A stretch of 64,000 nt of DNA, from contig DF239143.1 in NCBI GenBank assembly GCA_000507305.1, forward strand, positions 62,001-126,000, in the 5' to 3' direction. The DNA is from Breviolum minutum Mf 1.05b.01. Lineage: Eukaryota; Sar; Dinophyceae; Suessiales; Symbiodiniaceae. The position numbers and the translations under genes were made by a program. Below the pieces are notes generated by a model that worked only from the letters and a program-made list of their open reading frames with translations, did no database searches and was not told the DNA's origin. This document shows positions 21,871-31,642 of this stretch, one piece after another. Every line of letters starts with the position of its first letter. Within the stretch, counting starts at the first letter, position 1.

Positions 21871-22681
21871 AAGGTATATATATCGATAGATACTTTCAAA
21901 CGGCAAGATTTGAAAGAAAATCACATGGTCCAAAGCATTATTTTTAAGTATCAAGAATCCCTATTATATTTAATAATATAATACAATATAGTATGATATA
22001 CTCTATTTCCAGGATGTATATTTTGAGAAGATACTTCATTTATTGTACTTACATGGTTATCCACCGTGTGATAGCTGGGATTATTAAACCATTTAACACG
22101 TATGATACCAGCCAGCATCGTTGTTCACCACCATTCTAGAAAAAGCAGGAGAAACTGCTGAGGAGTTCTGAAAACTATGGTAGTTTATCCACTTGGTAAG
22201 TGGGATGATCATGCAAGTCAAGGGGTGGTCGTCAACAGTACGGGGTTTTTGATATTTTTTGATAGTCATTTTGACGAGTGGGTCCGCCAAAAAAGAGTCC
22301 TTTGGTAGTGGGCACTCTCCCTAAAAACAGCTTGACAGTTCAGGACTTGAAGGGGTTGGTTAAATATGAAGTGAAGGTGTTTTACTTCACCCAAATTGCG
22401 CCTGATATGTCAAACAAATCTCCAGCATGTTCGTAGCATTGTCCCTGAAGCTATCATACCGTTTTCCAGGATTCTTCAGGATTTGAAGGTTGGTTTCCTG
22501 CTGAGGAATTGCATTTCTTCAGAGGCCCCATGTTAGTTTTCGGAAAGGTGTATATAAGTGAAGCTTCAATTAGTCAATCAATGAAATTTGGCAAAAAAAT
22601 TGGTGACTGGTGACATGCAGTGTATATACATATAGTATAACGGGATAACAGATATTATATTAGATATAACAGTATATCATT

Positions 22682-22710
22682 CTCTCCCTCTCCCTCTCTC
22701 TCTCTCTAAA

Positions 22711-22744
<34 letters not shown>

Positions 22745-22746
22745 AC
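22682..22746. repeat. Microsatellite (CT)n then (AT)n
   Basis: An 'tctctccctctccctctctc' run passes into 'taaaatatatatatatat' and continues to 22745. Other AT runs are near 23260, 26040, 32965, 59458 and 60800. Confidence 0.9.
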
Positions 22747-22754
22747 GTACCCTA

Positions 22755-22868
22755 TAGAAGTCCAGCCGACCAAACAAAGTGGCTGGTCTTTTGAGATGAT
22801 CCCATGGAGCAAGGATTCCCGATCCTATCCAGGTAGGCAGAGTTTGGTCGGCTTGGACTTCCTGGGTA
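22755..22868. repeat. Inverted-repeat element, single copy
   Basis: The left arm 'gaagtccagccgaccaaac' pairs with the right arm 'gtttggtcggcttggacttc'. The spacing is about 75 bp. Confidence 0.8.
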
Positions 22869-22887
22869 TAGGATATTCGATATAAAT

Positions 22888-23011
22888 GGTACCCTAGTCT
22901 TCCAAATACCTTATGAGTAGGTGTTTGGACCCCAAAACACCTGCTTAGAAGGCCTTTAGGGGTTCCAAACACGTCCTCACAAGGTATTTGGAGGATTTTG
23001 GAAGACTAGGG
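22888..23011. repeat. Inverted-repeat element
   Basis: The left arm 'accctagtcttccaaatacc' pairs with the right arm ending 'tttggaagactagggg', and an extra 'ggtatttgg' precedes it. A related element lies at 43205-43310 with 'ggtatttggatgtctagg'. Confidence 0.75.
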
Positions 23012-23419
23012 GTATAAATCACCCCCTTTATCAACGCACCAGGCCTGGGAGAATCGTCCGGTCCAATCCGTTTTTTGGAACATTTCCTGCCCTAACAGGT
23101 TGCGAAAAATGGCACCCCCAACTCCCATCCATTTGGCACCCCAAAAGGCGGGTCCAGGTATATATACCTGGAACCCAAATGACCTCTATTTTTGAAGGGA
23201 CCCAACCCCCCAAAACAAGGCCTAAACTCCAATCAAAACAAGGGTCATTTGGGATATATATGTATATATATATAATATATCAGGTCGTCGAGCAAATTTC
23301 CTGCCTGCAGGTCGTCGAGCTCGTGGGGTTTTTTCTCGACCCCGAGCTGCGGCCCGGGCGGTCCCTCAGGTGGAAGAGGTGCGGTCGACGTCGACCGAAA
23401 ACCACGAGTTTTGGGGCCC

Positions 23420-23533
23420 CCTAAAAGGTAGCGAATTTTGGAAGGGAAAATGGGACCCCGAAAATTTCACAGGAAATATAGGTGAAATATGGTGAAATTG
23501 TTATAATTTGATATATAATTTGGCCAGATTTTT
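23420..23533. repeat. R8 element copy
   Basis: Begins 'cccctaaaaggtagcgaatt', contains 'gggaccccgaaaatttca' and 'gtgaaatatggtgaaatt', and ends 'taatttggccagattt'. It closely matches 60721-60840. Confidence 0.75.
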
Positions 23534-23562
23534 TTGGTGGGTTAAACACGTCCTGCACATCT

Positions 23563-23658
23563 AGGTGGTGGTTTGAAAACATGTTTGATTTTCATCCCTA
23601 TTTGATGGAAATGATCCAATTTGATTAATATTTTTCAGATGGGTTGCAACCACCAACT
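23563..23658. repeat. R1 element copy
   Basis: 'ctaggtggtggtttgaaaac', 'ttgatggaaatgatccaatt', 'tttttcagatgggttgc', end 'aaccaccaactcg'. Confidence 0.8.
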
Positions 23659-23820
23659 CGAAATGTATGGTAATGTTGAGGGATTTTCTTGAAAAAAATG
23701 GGTGCATGAAGTTTTTGGCTCTTGTCATATAATTTCAAAGTATCCAGGTTGGTCGCTTCAATTTGCCCTGATCCCAATATGGGAAACCAATGGTCAATAT
23801 TCCAGCCAGCTATCGTAATC

Positions 23821-23960
23821 TGCCACATCCGTGACCTTGTCGAGGCTCCTGCAACGGTGCCTGCGGTTGCTTCCGCGCACCCCGCGCCGGTGGCTACCGC
23901 TTCAGTGCCTGCGGCCGTTGGTTTACCTTCAACAGCGCGCGTGGATGAATGCACCCAGAG
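23821..23960 (+). CDS. Candidate Pro/Ala/Val-rich exon
   Basis: A G+C-rich segment in AT-rich surroundings reads RDLVEAPATVPAVASAHPAP, then VATASVPAAVGLPST and ARVDECTQ. The low-complexity linker composition and clear base-composition contrast support coding, but no acceptor is certain. It may belong to a gene that includes the exons at 24585, 25143, 27071 and 28777. Confidence 0.4.
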
Positions 23961-24584
23961 TTGGGGTTCCATGCGTTTTTTTTTCTTTGTGAGGACCTAT
24001 ACAACCCTGAAGTTTAACATGGACCCTAAGAAATGGTGGTTGGAAGACGATGCTTTTCCATTGGGAAGGTAACTTTTCAGGGGCGAACTGTTAAACTTCA
24101 GGGGGGGTTTTCCTCCCAGAAAGTTTAACAGAAACGCCATAATATAGTTTGATTTCATATTGATGTCCCCGGGTTTGGGTAATTTTATTGTTTTTCACGA
24201 GTTCACGTTGAGGTTCCATGTTAGTTTTTCGGGGGGTGTAGATGGGATTGTTTGCTGAGACTCAATGATGGGATATGACAGGTGCCTAGCTTAAAAATGA
24301 AACGTCGTTTGCAAGGGATGTGGATTTATTGCGGTTGGTGCTCATCAGGGTCCTTGTTGAGTTCCTGCATCAATTTTCCTTCCTTCAGAATTCTTGAGCA
24401 AAATTCAGGATGTTCAGGGTGAGGATATCTCGAAAGAAGGGTCAGAATTGGGATGATATATGACACTGAGCAGTGAGGAAAAGACCTGGTCATTTGAGTT
24501 GTTTGGGGACTATGATTTTTTTAAAAGTGGAAATACGAAAATAGCCTCATCCTCTTTGGGAGTTCTACCACCTGATCCAAGAAG

Positions 24585-24638
24585 TTGACCCGAAAGAGCT
24601 CGAAAGCCATGAAAGCGATGAAGCCCTTGGCAAAGGAG
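24585..24638 (+). CDS. Candidate short basic exon (KAMKAMK)
   Basis: Reads TRKSSKAMKAMKPLAKE and ends at the donor-like 'aaggag|gtgttt'. Lys/Ala/Met repeats of this kind are remembered from basic dinoflagellate proteins. Too short to name. Confidence 0.35.
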
Positions 24639-24888
24639 GTGTTTTTTTTATGGGTGGAAAATCATAGTTTCTGGTTTTTGTATCCATTCAGGAAATCTAT
24701 ATTGAATGATTTGGGGGAGCCAGATAAAAAGTTGGGGATTTTTGATGAGTTCGTTTTGGTTTTGGTATGTTTGACAGAGGGTCCATGGGAAGAAGACAGT
24801 ACAGTACATTGAACCTACATACATGCATTAGCCATGCAAAAATCAACGGTTCATTGCAGGTAAAAAAACAGCCCTCATGGATCATATC

Positions 24889-24990
24889 TCATAGGATCAA
24901 TGAAAAACTGGTAGATTTACCTACATGTATGTACCATAAAAATCAACTAAATGTGTATAATTATGCCAGTCTCATGGATCATATATATGG
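24889..24990. repeat. R2 element copy, adjoining an R5-like copy
   Basis: 'cataggatcaatgaaaaact', 'tagatttacctacatgtatg', 'taccataaaaatcaac' and 'gccagtctcatggatcatat' match the R2 layout. An R5-like copy follows directly (24987-25113, 'atgggtgtttccttaaatgg'). Confidence 0.7.
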
Positions 24991-25142
24991 GTGTTTCCTT
25001 AAATGGTGGTACCGCAATCTCCACCCCAAGTGCTGATCATTTTTTAGTAGGAAAACCCCATGGGTTTGTTGGGGAAACCCAGCATTTTAGGAACCCCCCC
25101 AACCAGGGCCCCTGGGGATCCTATCTACGCTTGAAGGTGCAG

Positions 25143-25214
25143 CATCCACACCTTCGGAGCCACGTAGCCGTAGCACGGGGACTGCGGGGAAGTCCTGTTG
25201 GAAAATCCTTCCAG
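25143..25214 (+). CDS. Candidate internal exon, Ser/Thr/Arg-rich
   Basis: Bounded by the acceptor-like 'ttgaaggtgcag' and the donor-like 'ccttccag|gtgaaa'. The frame reads STPSEPRSRSTGTAGKSCWK and ends ILP. Clean borders and composition support an exon, but function is unknown. Confidence 0.4.
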
Positions 25215-25487
25215 GTGAAATTCGAAGGATACGTGTGTTGCTCAATTATCGAAAAAATGCAGGGAATCGTTGTGTTGAAAGAGAACAGGACAAAATATGT
25301 TTGAAGTTGCGACCTGAGATGTTGAGTTTCATATTAAAAGGAAAGAAAAGTTAATGGTGTAGGTTAGCAGGAAATCATATGATGACGATATGTCATGATA
25401 TGGGCATGTTTTGCAAAAAAAATCTCACCACGAGGAAAATTGGAAAACCGGAATTTTGTGGTTGGATTTGTTTGGGTAATTTAAACT

Positions 25488-25556
25488 AGGTGGTGGTTTC
25501 AAGCATTTTTTATGTTCACCCCTACTTGGGGAAGATTCCACCAACTAGTGTTGAAA
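25488..25556. repeat. R1 element copy, internally deleted
   Basis: 'ctaggtggtggtttcaagca', 'tcacccctacttggggaag', then directly 'attccaccaactag'. The second half of the usual core is missing. Confidence 0.75.
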
Positions 25557-25836
25557 CCAACAACTAGTGATACATATATGAGTTGCTTTTGAGTAGCCAA
25601 TTTGTTTAAACAGCCCTAGTGAATGAATGAGATGAACGAGAAATTATACATGCAAACAAATATGAGTTCCTTTTGTGACTAGCCATTTGTTTTAACTTAA
25701 GACCCATCTTAGGTTCTGAAAATTCATAGTTGGAACACTGATGGTTCTCATCGGATCCACGGGAATTGTATATTTACCTACGTCCCATTGATCCTACGGC
25801 TTTTTTGCGGGGGAGAAAAAACCACGCTTCCCCCAG

Positions 25837-25940
25837 TGCTACCTCGGTGCACCACCAACCCGCTCCAGAATCTTCCAGCAGGACTCGTTTGCCATCCCAA
25901 CTGCAACTGAGTTCGTTAGCCTGTTTGACACCTGCAGTCG
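25837..25940 (+). CDS. Candidate exon, frame uncertain
   Basis: A G+C-rich stretch after 'cttcccccag' is open in two + frames. One reads CYLGAPPTRSRIFQQDSF and AIPTATEFVSLFDTC; the other is Ser/Pro-rich. No family is recognised. Confidence 0.3.
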
Positions 25941-26047
25941 AGGCCTTTGTTGTTTTTTGGGGGGCGGGAAGTGTTGAGAGAACCTAGGGTGAAGGGTGAA
26001 ACCATCGTCGTGACCTTTTCACCCGTGGTTGCTTGTTGTATATATAT

Positions 26048-26157
26048 ATATATAGTAGGGGATGAAGTACTACCCAATTACATAGGGATTGTAACAAGCC
26101 ATGAAAAGGATCACCAAAAACCAATCAGTGTAATGGAATGTCACAAGGGTTTTGATC
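26048..26157. repeat. R7b element copy
   Basis: 'gtaggggatgaagtactacc', 'caattacatagggat', 'aagccatgaaaaggatcacc', 'aatcagtgtaatggaatgt'. The same layout occurs at 29130-29220, 47148-47232 and 48510-48602. Confidence 0.65.
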
Positions 26158-26611
26158 AATGCTGAGGTGTTGAGAAGACGGGCGAAACAAAATTAGGGAC
26201 CACATGAGATGTTCAAGAAAAAACAGTTTGAAGGTGTGAATTTGGGATCTTTGATGGTTTGTCAATACATACACCCCATAATTTTTAAGATAGCCACTGA
26301 AAAGGGACCACTCTTTACCCTTGGACCCCAAAACCATGAAAAATGAAGGTTTTAAACCCCCAATATAATGGGTTGTAACCCCTAAAATGAAGGTTTTGGG
26401 ATCCCATGGTAAAGAACAAATTATTTTTTAACTTCCATCATTTTTCAGGTGCAAGCTGCGAGTTTTTGGCAAAGTAACACTTGACAGATGATCCTTCTTG
26501 CTGATCGAAAAAAAACTTGAACGGCTGGAAGCTGAACATCACCCTGAAAAAAATCAAAAGGAAAAACTATTTGAACTCAACCTCCATAGCTGTGGGGGTT
26601 CAAAATGTTAC

Positions 26612-26711
26612 TGGGTGTTGGTTTAAAATATTGTTCATTTTCACCCCTATTTGGGGAGATTTCCAATTTGACTATGTAATATTTTTCAAATGGGTTGAAA
26701 CCACCAACCAG
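26612..26711. repeat. R1 element copy
   Basis: 'gttggtttaaaatattgttc', 'tcacccctatttggggagat', 'tttttcaaatgggttgaaac', 'caccaaccag'. Confidence 0.75.
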
Positions 26712-26856
26712 GTTAGTTTTCAGGAGTGTATGTATTGCAGTCAATTTTGCATTTTCCCTCCGAAAGGATTGCTGCCAGCCAAAAAAGAAAACCTCCCAAA
26801 AAATGTCATCAAATCTCATGTTTTGAAGGCCACAACAAAGACATACAACAAAAAAC

Positions 26857-26962
26857 TAGGTGATGGTTTCAAATATTGCTTTGATTTTTGCCCCGAAAAT
26901 CGGGGAAATGATCCAATTTGACGACTGCGCATATTTTTCAAATGGGTTGAAACCACCAACCA
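26857..26962. repeat. R1 element copy
   Basis: 'ctaggtgatggtttcaaata', 'ggggaaatgatccaatttga', 'tttttcaaatgggttgaaac', 'caccaaccag'. Confidence 0.8.
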
Positions 26963-27070
26963 GATCACCTTAAACAAATCCAAGCTTAAGAATCCCCAAG
27001 AATCCCTAGGAATGTTAAGGAAAGGTGAAAAACCACCAACTAGCAAATAAACACCCCATCATCGTGTCAG

Positions 27071-27212
27071 ATCGGATCCGTTACATCTTAAATCTCTCAG
27101 CCAGGTGCCGGCGTTTCGAGCCAATGGAGGAGGTCCTGCTGGCGTCAAGAAACTCAGAAATAAGATACCAAAAAGAACCTCAGGTTTTGAGAAAATCAAG
27201 GTTTTTCAGTGA
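27071..27212 (+). CDS. Candidate exon, basic, unknown
   Basis: After 'catcgtgtcag' the frame reads SDPLHLKSLSQVPAF, RANGGGPAGVKKLRNKIPKR and TSGFEKIKVFQ, then TGA at 27210-27212. A donor-like 'atcaag|gttttt' lies at 27200. An R4 copy begins 6 bases after the stop. A second frame (RYILNLSARCRRFEPMEEVL) is also open, so the frame is not certain. Confidence 0.35.
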
Positions 27213-27217
27213 CTTTA

Positions 27218-27380
27218 CTTGGAGGATCAGGACTTGCAAGTGGCTAATAACCATGGTTAATATGTCCTCTAAGTAGGGTTGTGGGACCCTCCCTTGCAAC
27301 TGGTCCAAACTCCATGGCTTAGAAATTCCAGTGGTGATCCTCCAACTATTTATCCGATACCTCGTTGGTGATCCTCCAAG
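27218..27380. repeat. R4 element copy, diverged
   Basis: The left end 'cttggaggatcaggacttgc' is preceded by TA, and the right end 'gtgatcctccaag' is followed by TA. The interior shares 'taataaccatggttaatatg' with other R4 copies. Confidence 0.7.
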
Positions 27381-28302
27381 TAGGTGGTATAGTCGGTATA
27401 GTTGCCAAAATCCCTGGGATTCACAGTGGGTATAGTTAATAGTCGTGTCATTTTTATGAAGGGATCCCGGAAAATTGACCTTCACGAAATCCACTGAGGC
27501 TATGATGTAGGTATTACGCAGGTTTTTGGGAATTCTCTTCCAAAATTGACCTTCGATTCCAAGTGTATAGCTGAGTTTACAAGTTTTTTTTTAAATACCA
27601 AAGGCATCCGAAAATGGGGTGGAAGACTTTTTTGGACCTCAAATTTTCTGGTGTTTTAGCTAATCAGTAATTTTGGGTGGAGGTAGTAGCAACCAGGGAG
27701 AAATTTAGGTATTTTTTCACCAAAATCACCAACCTACTCGGTTCAGGCAGCTTTTGGTAAGACTTGCTTTGTTTTTTGAGGATTGATCGGCATTTGCCAA
27801 TCACAAAAAAAGGTTTGAGCCAGATTTCCTGGACATATACTATTGCATGTTACTCTTTCTCCTATAATGGCTCAGTGAAAGATGGCTATATTTGAAAGGT
27901 CTGCATGTAAGTACTAGTTTGAGGTCCACACCCATTCTTCCTTTATGGGAGGAAGGGTATAGAGGGAAAAGATTGGGGGATCTTACGCTTCAAAAGACAT
28001 GTGTCAGGGAATAGTTGGCTGTACCTACCCCTACTAACGTACCCCTATGGGAAATCCCTATTATATAAGCCCTATATAGTAGGTATTTAATCCCCAACAA
28101 TCCCTAGAGAACACCAGCGAAATACCGTGGGTACACAGGGGCGGCAGGGGTACACCCAATTGTCCCTTGATCTTACACTTCAAAAGACATGTGGGGTAAA
28201 TAGTTGGATCTTACACCCCCGAAGATTAACATAGAACCATTAGAACCTGAAAATGATGGTTTGCCAGATGATTTTCCTCTTCCAGGGGGCCCGTATTCTC
28301 AG

Positions 28303-28372
28303 GTTCCAGCCGTTCATATTCCAAGCAATCTCAACTTTTCGATCATCCCGGAATCCTCCCAGAAGAGTTCAG
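28303..28372 (+). CDS. Candidate internal exon
   Basis: Bounded by 'gtattctcag' and 'gagttcag|gtggtt'. The frame reads VPAVHIPSNLNFSIIPESS and QKSS. Both borders fit AG/GT. Function is unknown. Confidence 0.4.
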
Positions 28373-28776
28373 GTGGTTTCCAACTGGGAAACGTGACACA
28401 CCTCCCCCAAACCAATAAAAATCGAGGGTTCCCAAACCAGCCACATTTGTTTTTTGTATTAGATCTCAAAAAAAGGTGATCTCCGCAACTTGATAGGAGC
28501 TACATCTGCAAATGGTTGGGTTTTCCATTGTCATCTTAGTTTTTTGGGGGGTATATTTTATATTCTGACTCATAATGACTGGAGTTGCTATAAATATTCG
28601 GATGCTTCCTCAACAGTTCATCAACTAAAGCACTATACTCGTTTTTCCCACAATCATGCTTCAGTGGAACATGGTTTACAATCTCCAAGTCTTGTTTATT
28701 TTGTTTCCTTTTAGGAATCATTTTCAGCTGAACCATGACCAAGGGAGCAAGGGTATAACCTATATTTGACCCATAG

Positions 28777-28923
28777 CCCTCAAGTGAAAACGTTTCAGCC
28801 GCACCCCTCAACGAGGCGGGACTTTTCGCCACTTTTGCCGCTCGGCGAAGGGCCAAGCAGAATGCTGCCAGTGCAGAGGGCAGCTTCATTTCATTGTCGC
28901 TTGGTGATCTTTTGAGACGCTGA
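28777..28923 (+). CDS. Candidate terminal exon, Ala-rich
   Basis: After 'gacccatag' the frame reads PSSENVSAAPLNEAGLFATF, AARRRAKQNAASAEGSF and ISLSLGDLLRR, then TGA 28921-28923. The local rise in G+C and balanced composition are good signs. The opposite strand is also open (28536-28889) but reads as a shadow. It would be the last exon of a gene covering roughly 23.8-28.9 kb. The product is unrecognised. Confidence 0.5.
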   Translation, partial: PSSENVSAAPLNEAGLFATFAARRRAKQNAASAEGSFISLSLGDLLRR

Positions 28924-29129
28924 GGAGGAATGGAGTTTTTCAGGATTAAAAGCGTGATTTTTTTGGAATACGGGAAATTGGAATTTCAAGGGTGTGTTTT
29001 TTGGTAAAAGAGGAGTGGTATTTTTGGTAGGGTCCAATGGCATAGCACATCTGGCTGCAAGTGACTGGAGATATTGATGAGAAAGAAATCAAGGTGAACC
29101 ATGAAAAAATCCCTGCTTGGTTAGGGTAC

Positions 29130-29220
29130 ATAGGGGATCATACTATGCAGTTATATAGGGATTCTCATAAACCATTACAAGCAGCCCTATTAACCAACCA
29201 GTATTCGATGGAAAGTAGGA
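29130..29220. repeat. R7b element copy
   Basis: 'taggggatcatactatgcag', 'ttatatagggattctc', 'aaccaaccagtattcgatgg'. Compare 47148-47232. Confidence 0.7.
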
Positions 29221-29635
29221 GTTTTTTGGCTCAGGTGACGTTTTTTTCTGAAAACCTTCAAAATGATGAAGTCATGGACCAAAAAATGTCCATTTTTGAT
29301 AGAGATGATATCATCATTTTTGTGAGTTAGAAATCGTCGAGTCTTCGAATTCTGGGAGGTTCTCTTTTTGGTGAGCAAATAAGCAAAGGGTTTCTGCATG
29401 TTCATGCAGTTTCCATACCAAATTGACGAGCAAATGTAGCAGTTCGTTGGGAGTTGAGCACTAGCCAGAGCAAATGGACCTTACCGATAATGGAATTACC
29501 GATTACCTTTAAAGCGAAATTTTTCCAAGTTTCCAAGTGATCGTGAGTTGAGTTGTACTCCCAAGACTCGGTGTTTACCGCCGAAAAACTAACGAATGAC
29601 AATTTATGGTAAATGTCAGGGTAGATATGGATCCT

Positions 29636-29782
29636 ATGGGACAGCCCTTAAGTGGTGCGGAGTTTTGGAATCAATGGGCCTTTGATGGGTAAATTCTGCC
29701 TTCGGGTTTGCCAACTCGGATTGTTGAAAATGTCATTTCACTGTGGGGAATCCCCCGGACTCCGTATGTTGAAAAAACGTGA
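29636..29782 (+). pseudogene. Coding fragment with an in-frame TAA
   Basis: One frame reads MGQPLSGAEFWNQWAFDG, then TAA (29690-29692), then ILPSGLPTRIVENVISLWGI and PRTPYVEKT to TGA. Both sides of the stop look like the same protein, so this is either a decayed gene piece or two exons joined across a short undetected intron. The protein is not recognised. Confidence 0.35.
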
Positions 29783-29789
29783 AGAATGT

Positions 29790-29888
29790 ACCCCATAGAA
29801 TCCATGGGACTGGTATATCTTACCCTACATCTACCATAAAAATCAGCCATTCATGTACATGGATGGTATGAGTATGGTATGTCACATT
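29790..29888. repeat. R2 element copy
   Basis: 'ccccatagaatccatgggac', 'ggtatatcttaccctacatc', 'taccataaaaatcagcc' and 'catgtacatggatggtatga' match the R2 layout. Confidence 0.75.
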
Positions 29889-29966
29889 TTATCCAGAAAA
29901 GATGCACGTGTTAAAACATTTGTTTAAAAACTTCAGCGAAAAACAACCCTGCAAGGAATCCCACCT

Positions 29967-30128
29967 ATGAGGATGATTTCATGGCAAATCAAAAAGCTGG
30001 TGGCTGAGTCGACCTTCGACGGTCCAAAGAGGTCCTACATGTTACAATTTTCGGGGCGGCCTTGGGCCGCCCAGGAGTTTCGGAGAGGTCAGGTGGCTTG
30101 TATCATAAGTTGTTTATTTGTCACTTAG
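29967..30128 (+). CDS. Candidate exon or small ORF, unknown
   Basis: ATG 29967 opens a 53-codon frame: MRMISWQIKKLVAESTFDG, PKRSYMLQFSGRPWAAQEF and RRGQVACIISCLFVT, then TAG 30126-30128. Composition is protein-like and locally G+C-richer. It may go with the exon at 30307-30367 (SPDRRSESVSPSPQKSPQLR), on the same strand. Confidence 0.4.
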   Translation: MRMISWQIKKLVAESTFDGPKRSYMLQFSGRPWAAQEFRRGQVACIISCLFVT

Positions 30129-30306
30129 GGAAGCAAAAAAGAAGCAAAGACTCTAAAATCAGGAGGGCTTGGATCATGATCAGGAAGGTTTTGTTTGATA
30201 AAGAATGAGAAAGATACACAGTTTCACTTAAAATACGAATAGATATGTAAATGAAAGGAAAAGGAAAATCCTTCCTGAAACATCCTTACTGACGAAATCG
30301 TGGGTG

Positions 30307-30367
30307 TCTCCCGATCGCCGCAGTGAAAGTGTTTCACCTTCGCCGCAAAAAAGCCCCCAACTTCGAG
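30307..30367 (+). CDS. Candidate internal exon, Ser/Pro-rich
   Basis: The frame reads SPDRRSESVSPSPQKSPQLR and ends at a donor-like 'cttcgag|gtgcgt'. Ser-Pro repeats suggest a disordered, phosphorylatable linker. An R2 copy begins 25 bases later. Confidence 0.4.
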
Positions 30368-30391
30368 GTGCGTTTTCTAGGTGGTTTTCCA

Positions 30392-30493
30392 TTACCCATA
30401 GCATCCATGGGACTGGTATATTTACCTACATATACCATAAAAATAAACCATTCACGAAGGTAAATATACCAGTCCAATGGATGATATGGGTTA
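30392..30493. repeat. R2 element copy
   Basis: 'acccatagcatccatgggac', 'tggtatatttacctacatat' pairs with 'gtaaatataccagtccaatg' and 'gatgatatgggt'. Confidence 0.85.
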
Positions 30494-30549
30494 CTTAGTA
30501 ATCAACCCTATCAATCCAACCTTATGGTCGGTATTTAGGGGTATATCAT

Positions 30550-30668
30550 CAAAATCTACGATTTTGGCTGGTGAAACTACATAGATTTTTGGAATTTTCA
30601 CCCGCAAAGTTGGGGAAGATTTCCTATGTGATTCATATTTTTTGCAAATGGGTTGAAACCACCAACTA
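30550..30668. repeat. R1 element copy, diverged
   Basis: 'ggctggtgaaactacataga', 'ttcacccgcaaagttgggga', 'tttttgcaaatgggttgaaa', 'ccaccaactag'. Confidence 0.65.
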
Positions 30669-30834
30669 GTGGTTTTTGTTGCAAAAACAGTAATGTCAAA
30701 AGAAAAATTAGAATCACAGAGGCCTGAATAAAAACGTAGCATGACCATGTACCTTCGGGGTTCAGCCACCCACGATGCCAGTGGAAACATCATTTATTGA
30801 ATAGTTGATTTCGGGCTGGATACATCCAAGATCA

Positions 30835-30985
30835 ATAGCTGTTTCTGGTTCCCTTAATGGGTGGGATCGGTGATATATAATCACACACTTGGCAGTATAT
30901 ACCACTTATATACTACTTATAATATTGCCAATTGGGTGATTATATGCTACCTACCACCTATTAAGGGAACCAGGAAACTCCATTG
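30835..30985. repeat. R7 element copy
   Basis: The left arm 'gtttctggttcccttaatgg' with 'tgggatcggtgatatataat' pairs with the right arm 'ctattaagggaaccaggaaa'. A second copy at 44397-44540 shares both ends and the interior. Confidence 0.85.
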
Positions 30986-31254
30986 ACAAGACGTACCCTA
31001 TATGGATGGCACCTTTTTTTTTGGGCGAAAATCCTGTCAATTCAGCTCGTCGAAATGGTGGTGGGATTTTTGCTTCGTGGGTGAAATCCTTTGAAAAGAA
31101 TACACCTTTATATTCGAGAAGGGGTACCACGTATATTAATCTAGTCTTGCGCAAGTTGGTGTTGAAACGTGATTATGTTGGAAATAAAAATATGTAAAAA
31201 TCATAAAATAAAAAAAGGGCAAGAAATTAGAAAATACCCCAAAAAAAAAACGAA

Positions 31255-31350
31255 CATGAGAATGGAAAATCCACCAGTTGAAGATGTATTTAGTATTTCC
31301 TATTGAAAATGGGGATTTTCCAATGTCATGTTAGATTTCAGGGGTGTACC
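31255..31350. repeat. R3 element copy
   Basis: 'aacatgagaatggaaaatcc', 'gaagatgtatttagtatttc', 'ggggattttccaatgtcatg', 'ttagatttcaggggtgt'. Confidence 0.75.
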
Positions 31351-31642
31351 GATCCAAATATATAAAGAAAAGGGTTTCCAGTTGGCCTTCGGAATGGGAA
31401 AATATAGCAATGTCACAGTGGATGGTACCGATCCGCAGCGGAGGAGAGCGGCTCAAAATAGAACTCATGAAAAACATCGAAATTTCCAGGCAAAGATCAT
31501 GATGAAAATCTTCAAAATGATGGCTATTTCGCAGGCAAAAAGGAAGTTTATAGACGTATCTTCTTGCAATGCTTGGCATATGTTGTTTGCTTGTTTCCTG
31601 TTTATTCTTTGGGTGGCTATAGTAGACGCTGTGCGTTACTGA
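31328..31642 (+). CDS. Predicted protein with C-terminal membrane segment
   Basis: A 104-codon frame. The first 10 or so codons lie in an R3 repeat end, so the true exon probably starts near 31375. It reads FGMGKYSNVTVDGTDPQRRR, then a basic stretch NFQAKIMMKIFKMMAISQAK and a hydrophobic segment WHMLFACFLFILWVAIVDAV before TGA 31640-31642. The hydrophobic run is long enough for one membrane helix. A similarly long antisense frame exists, but its composition is poorer. No family is recognised. Confidence 0.4.
   Translation: MLDFRGVPIQIYKEKGFQLAFGMGKYSNVTVDGTDPQRRRAAQNRTHEKHRNFQAKIMMKIFKMMAISQAKRKFIDVSSCNAWHMLFACFLFILWVAIVDAVRY

Larger units (their letters stand above)
21871..23562. other. Intergenic stretch with repeats
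   Basis: A weak exon-like piece lies near 22470-22530 (DSSGFEGWFPAEELHFFRG after 'gttttccag'), next to an R3-type end. The rest is microsatellite, two hairpins and an R8 copy, listed separately. Confidence 0.4.

Noticed and set aside
29225..29245. 'gttttttggctcaggtgac' as a spliced-leader relic
   Set aside because: Only about ten bases match and there is no adjoining coding start.
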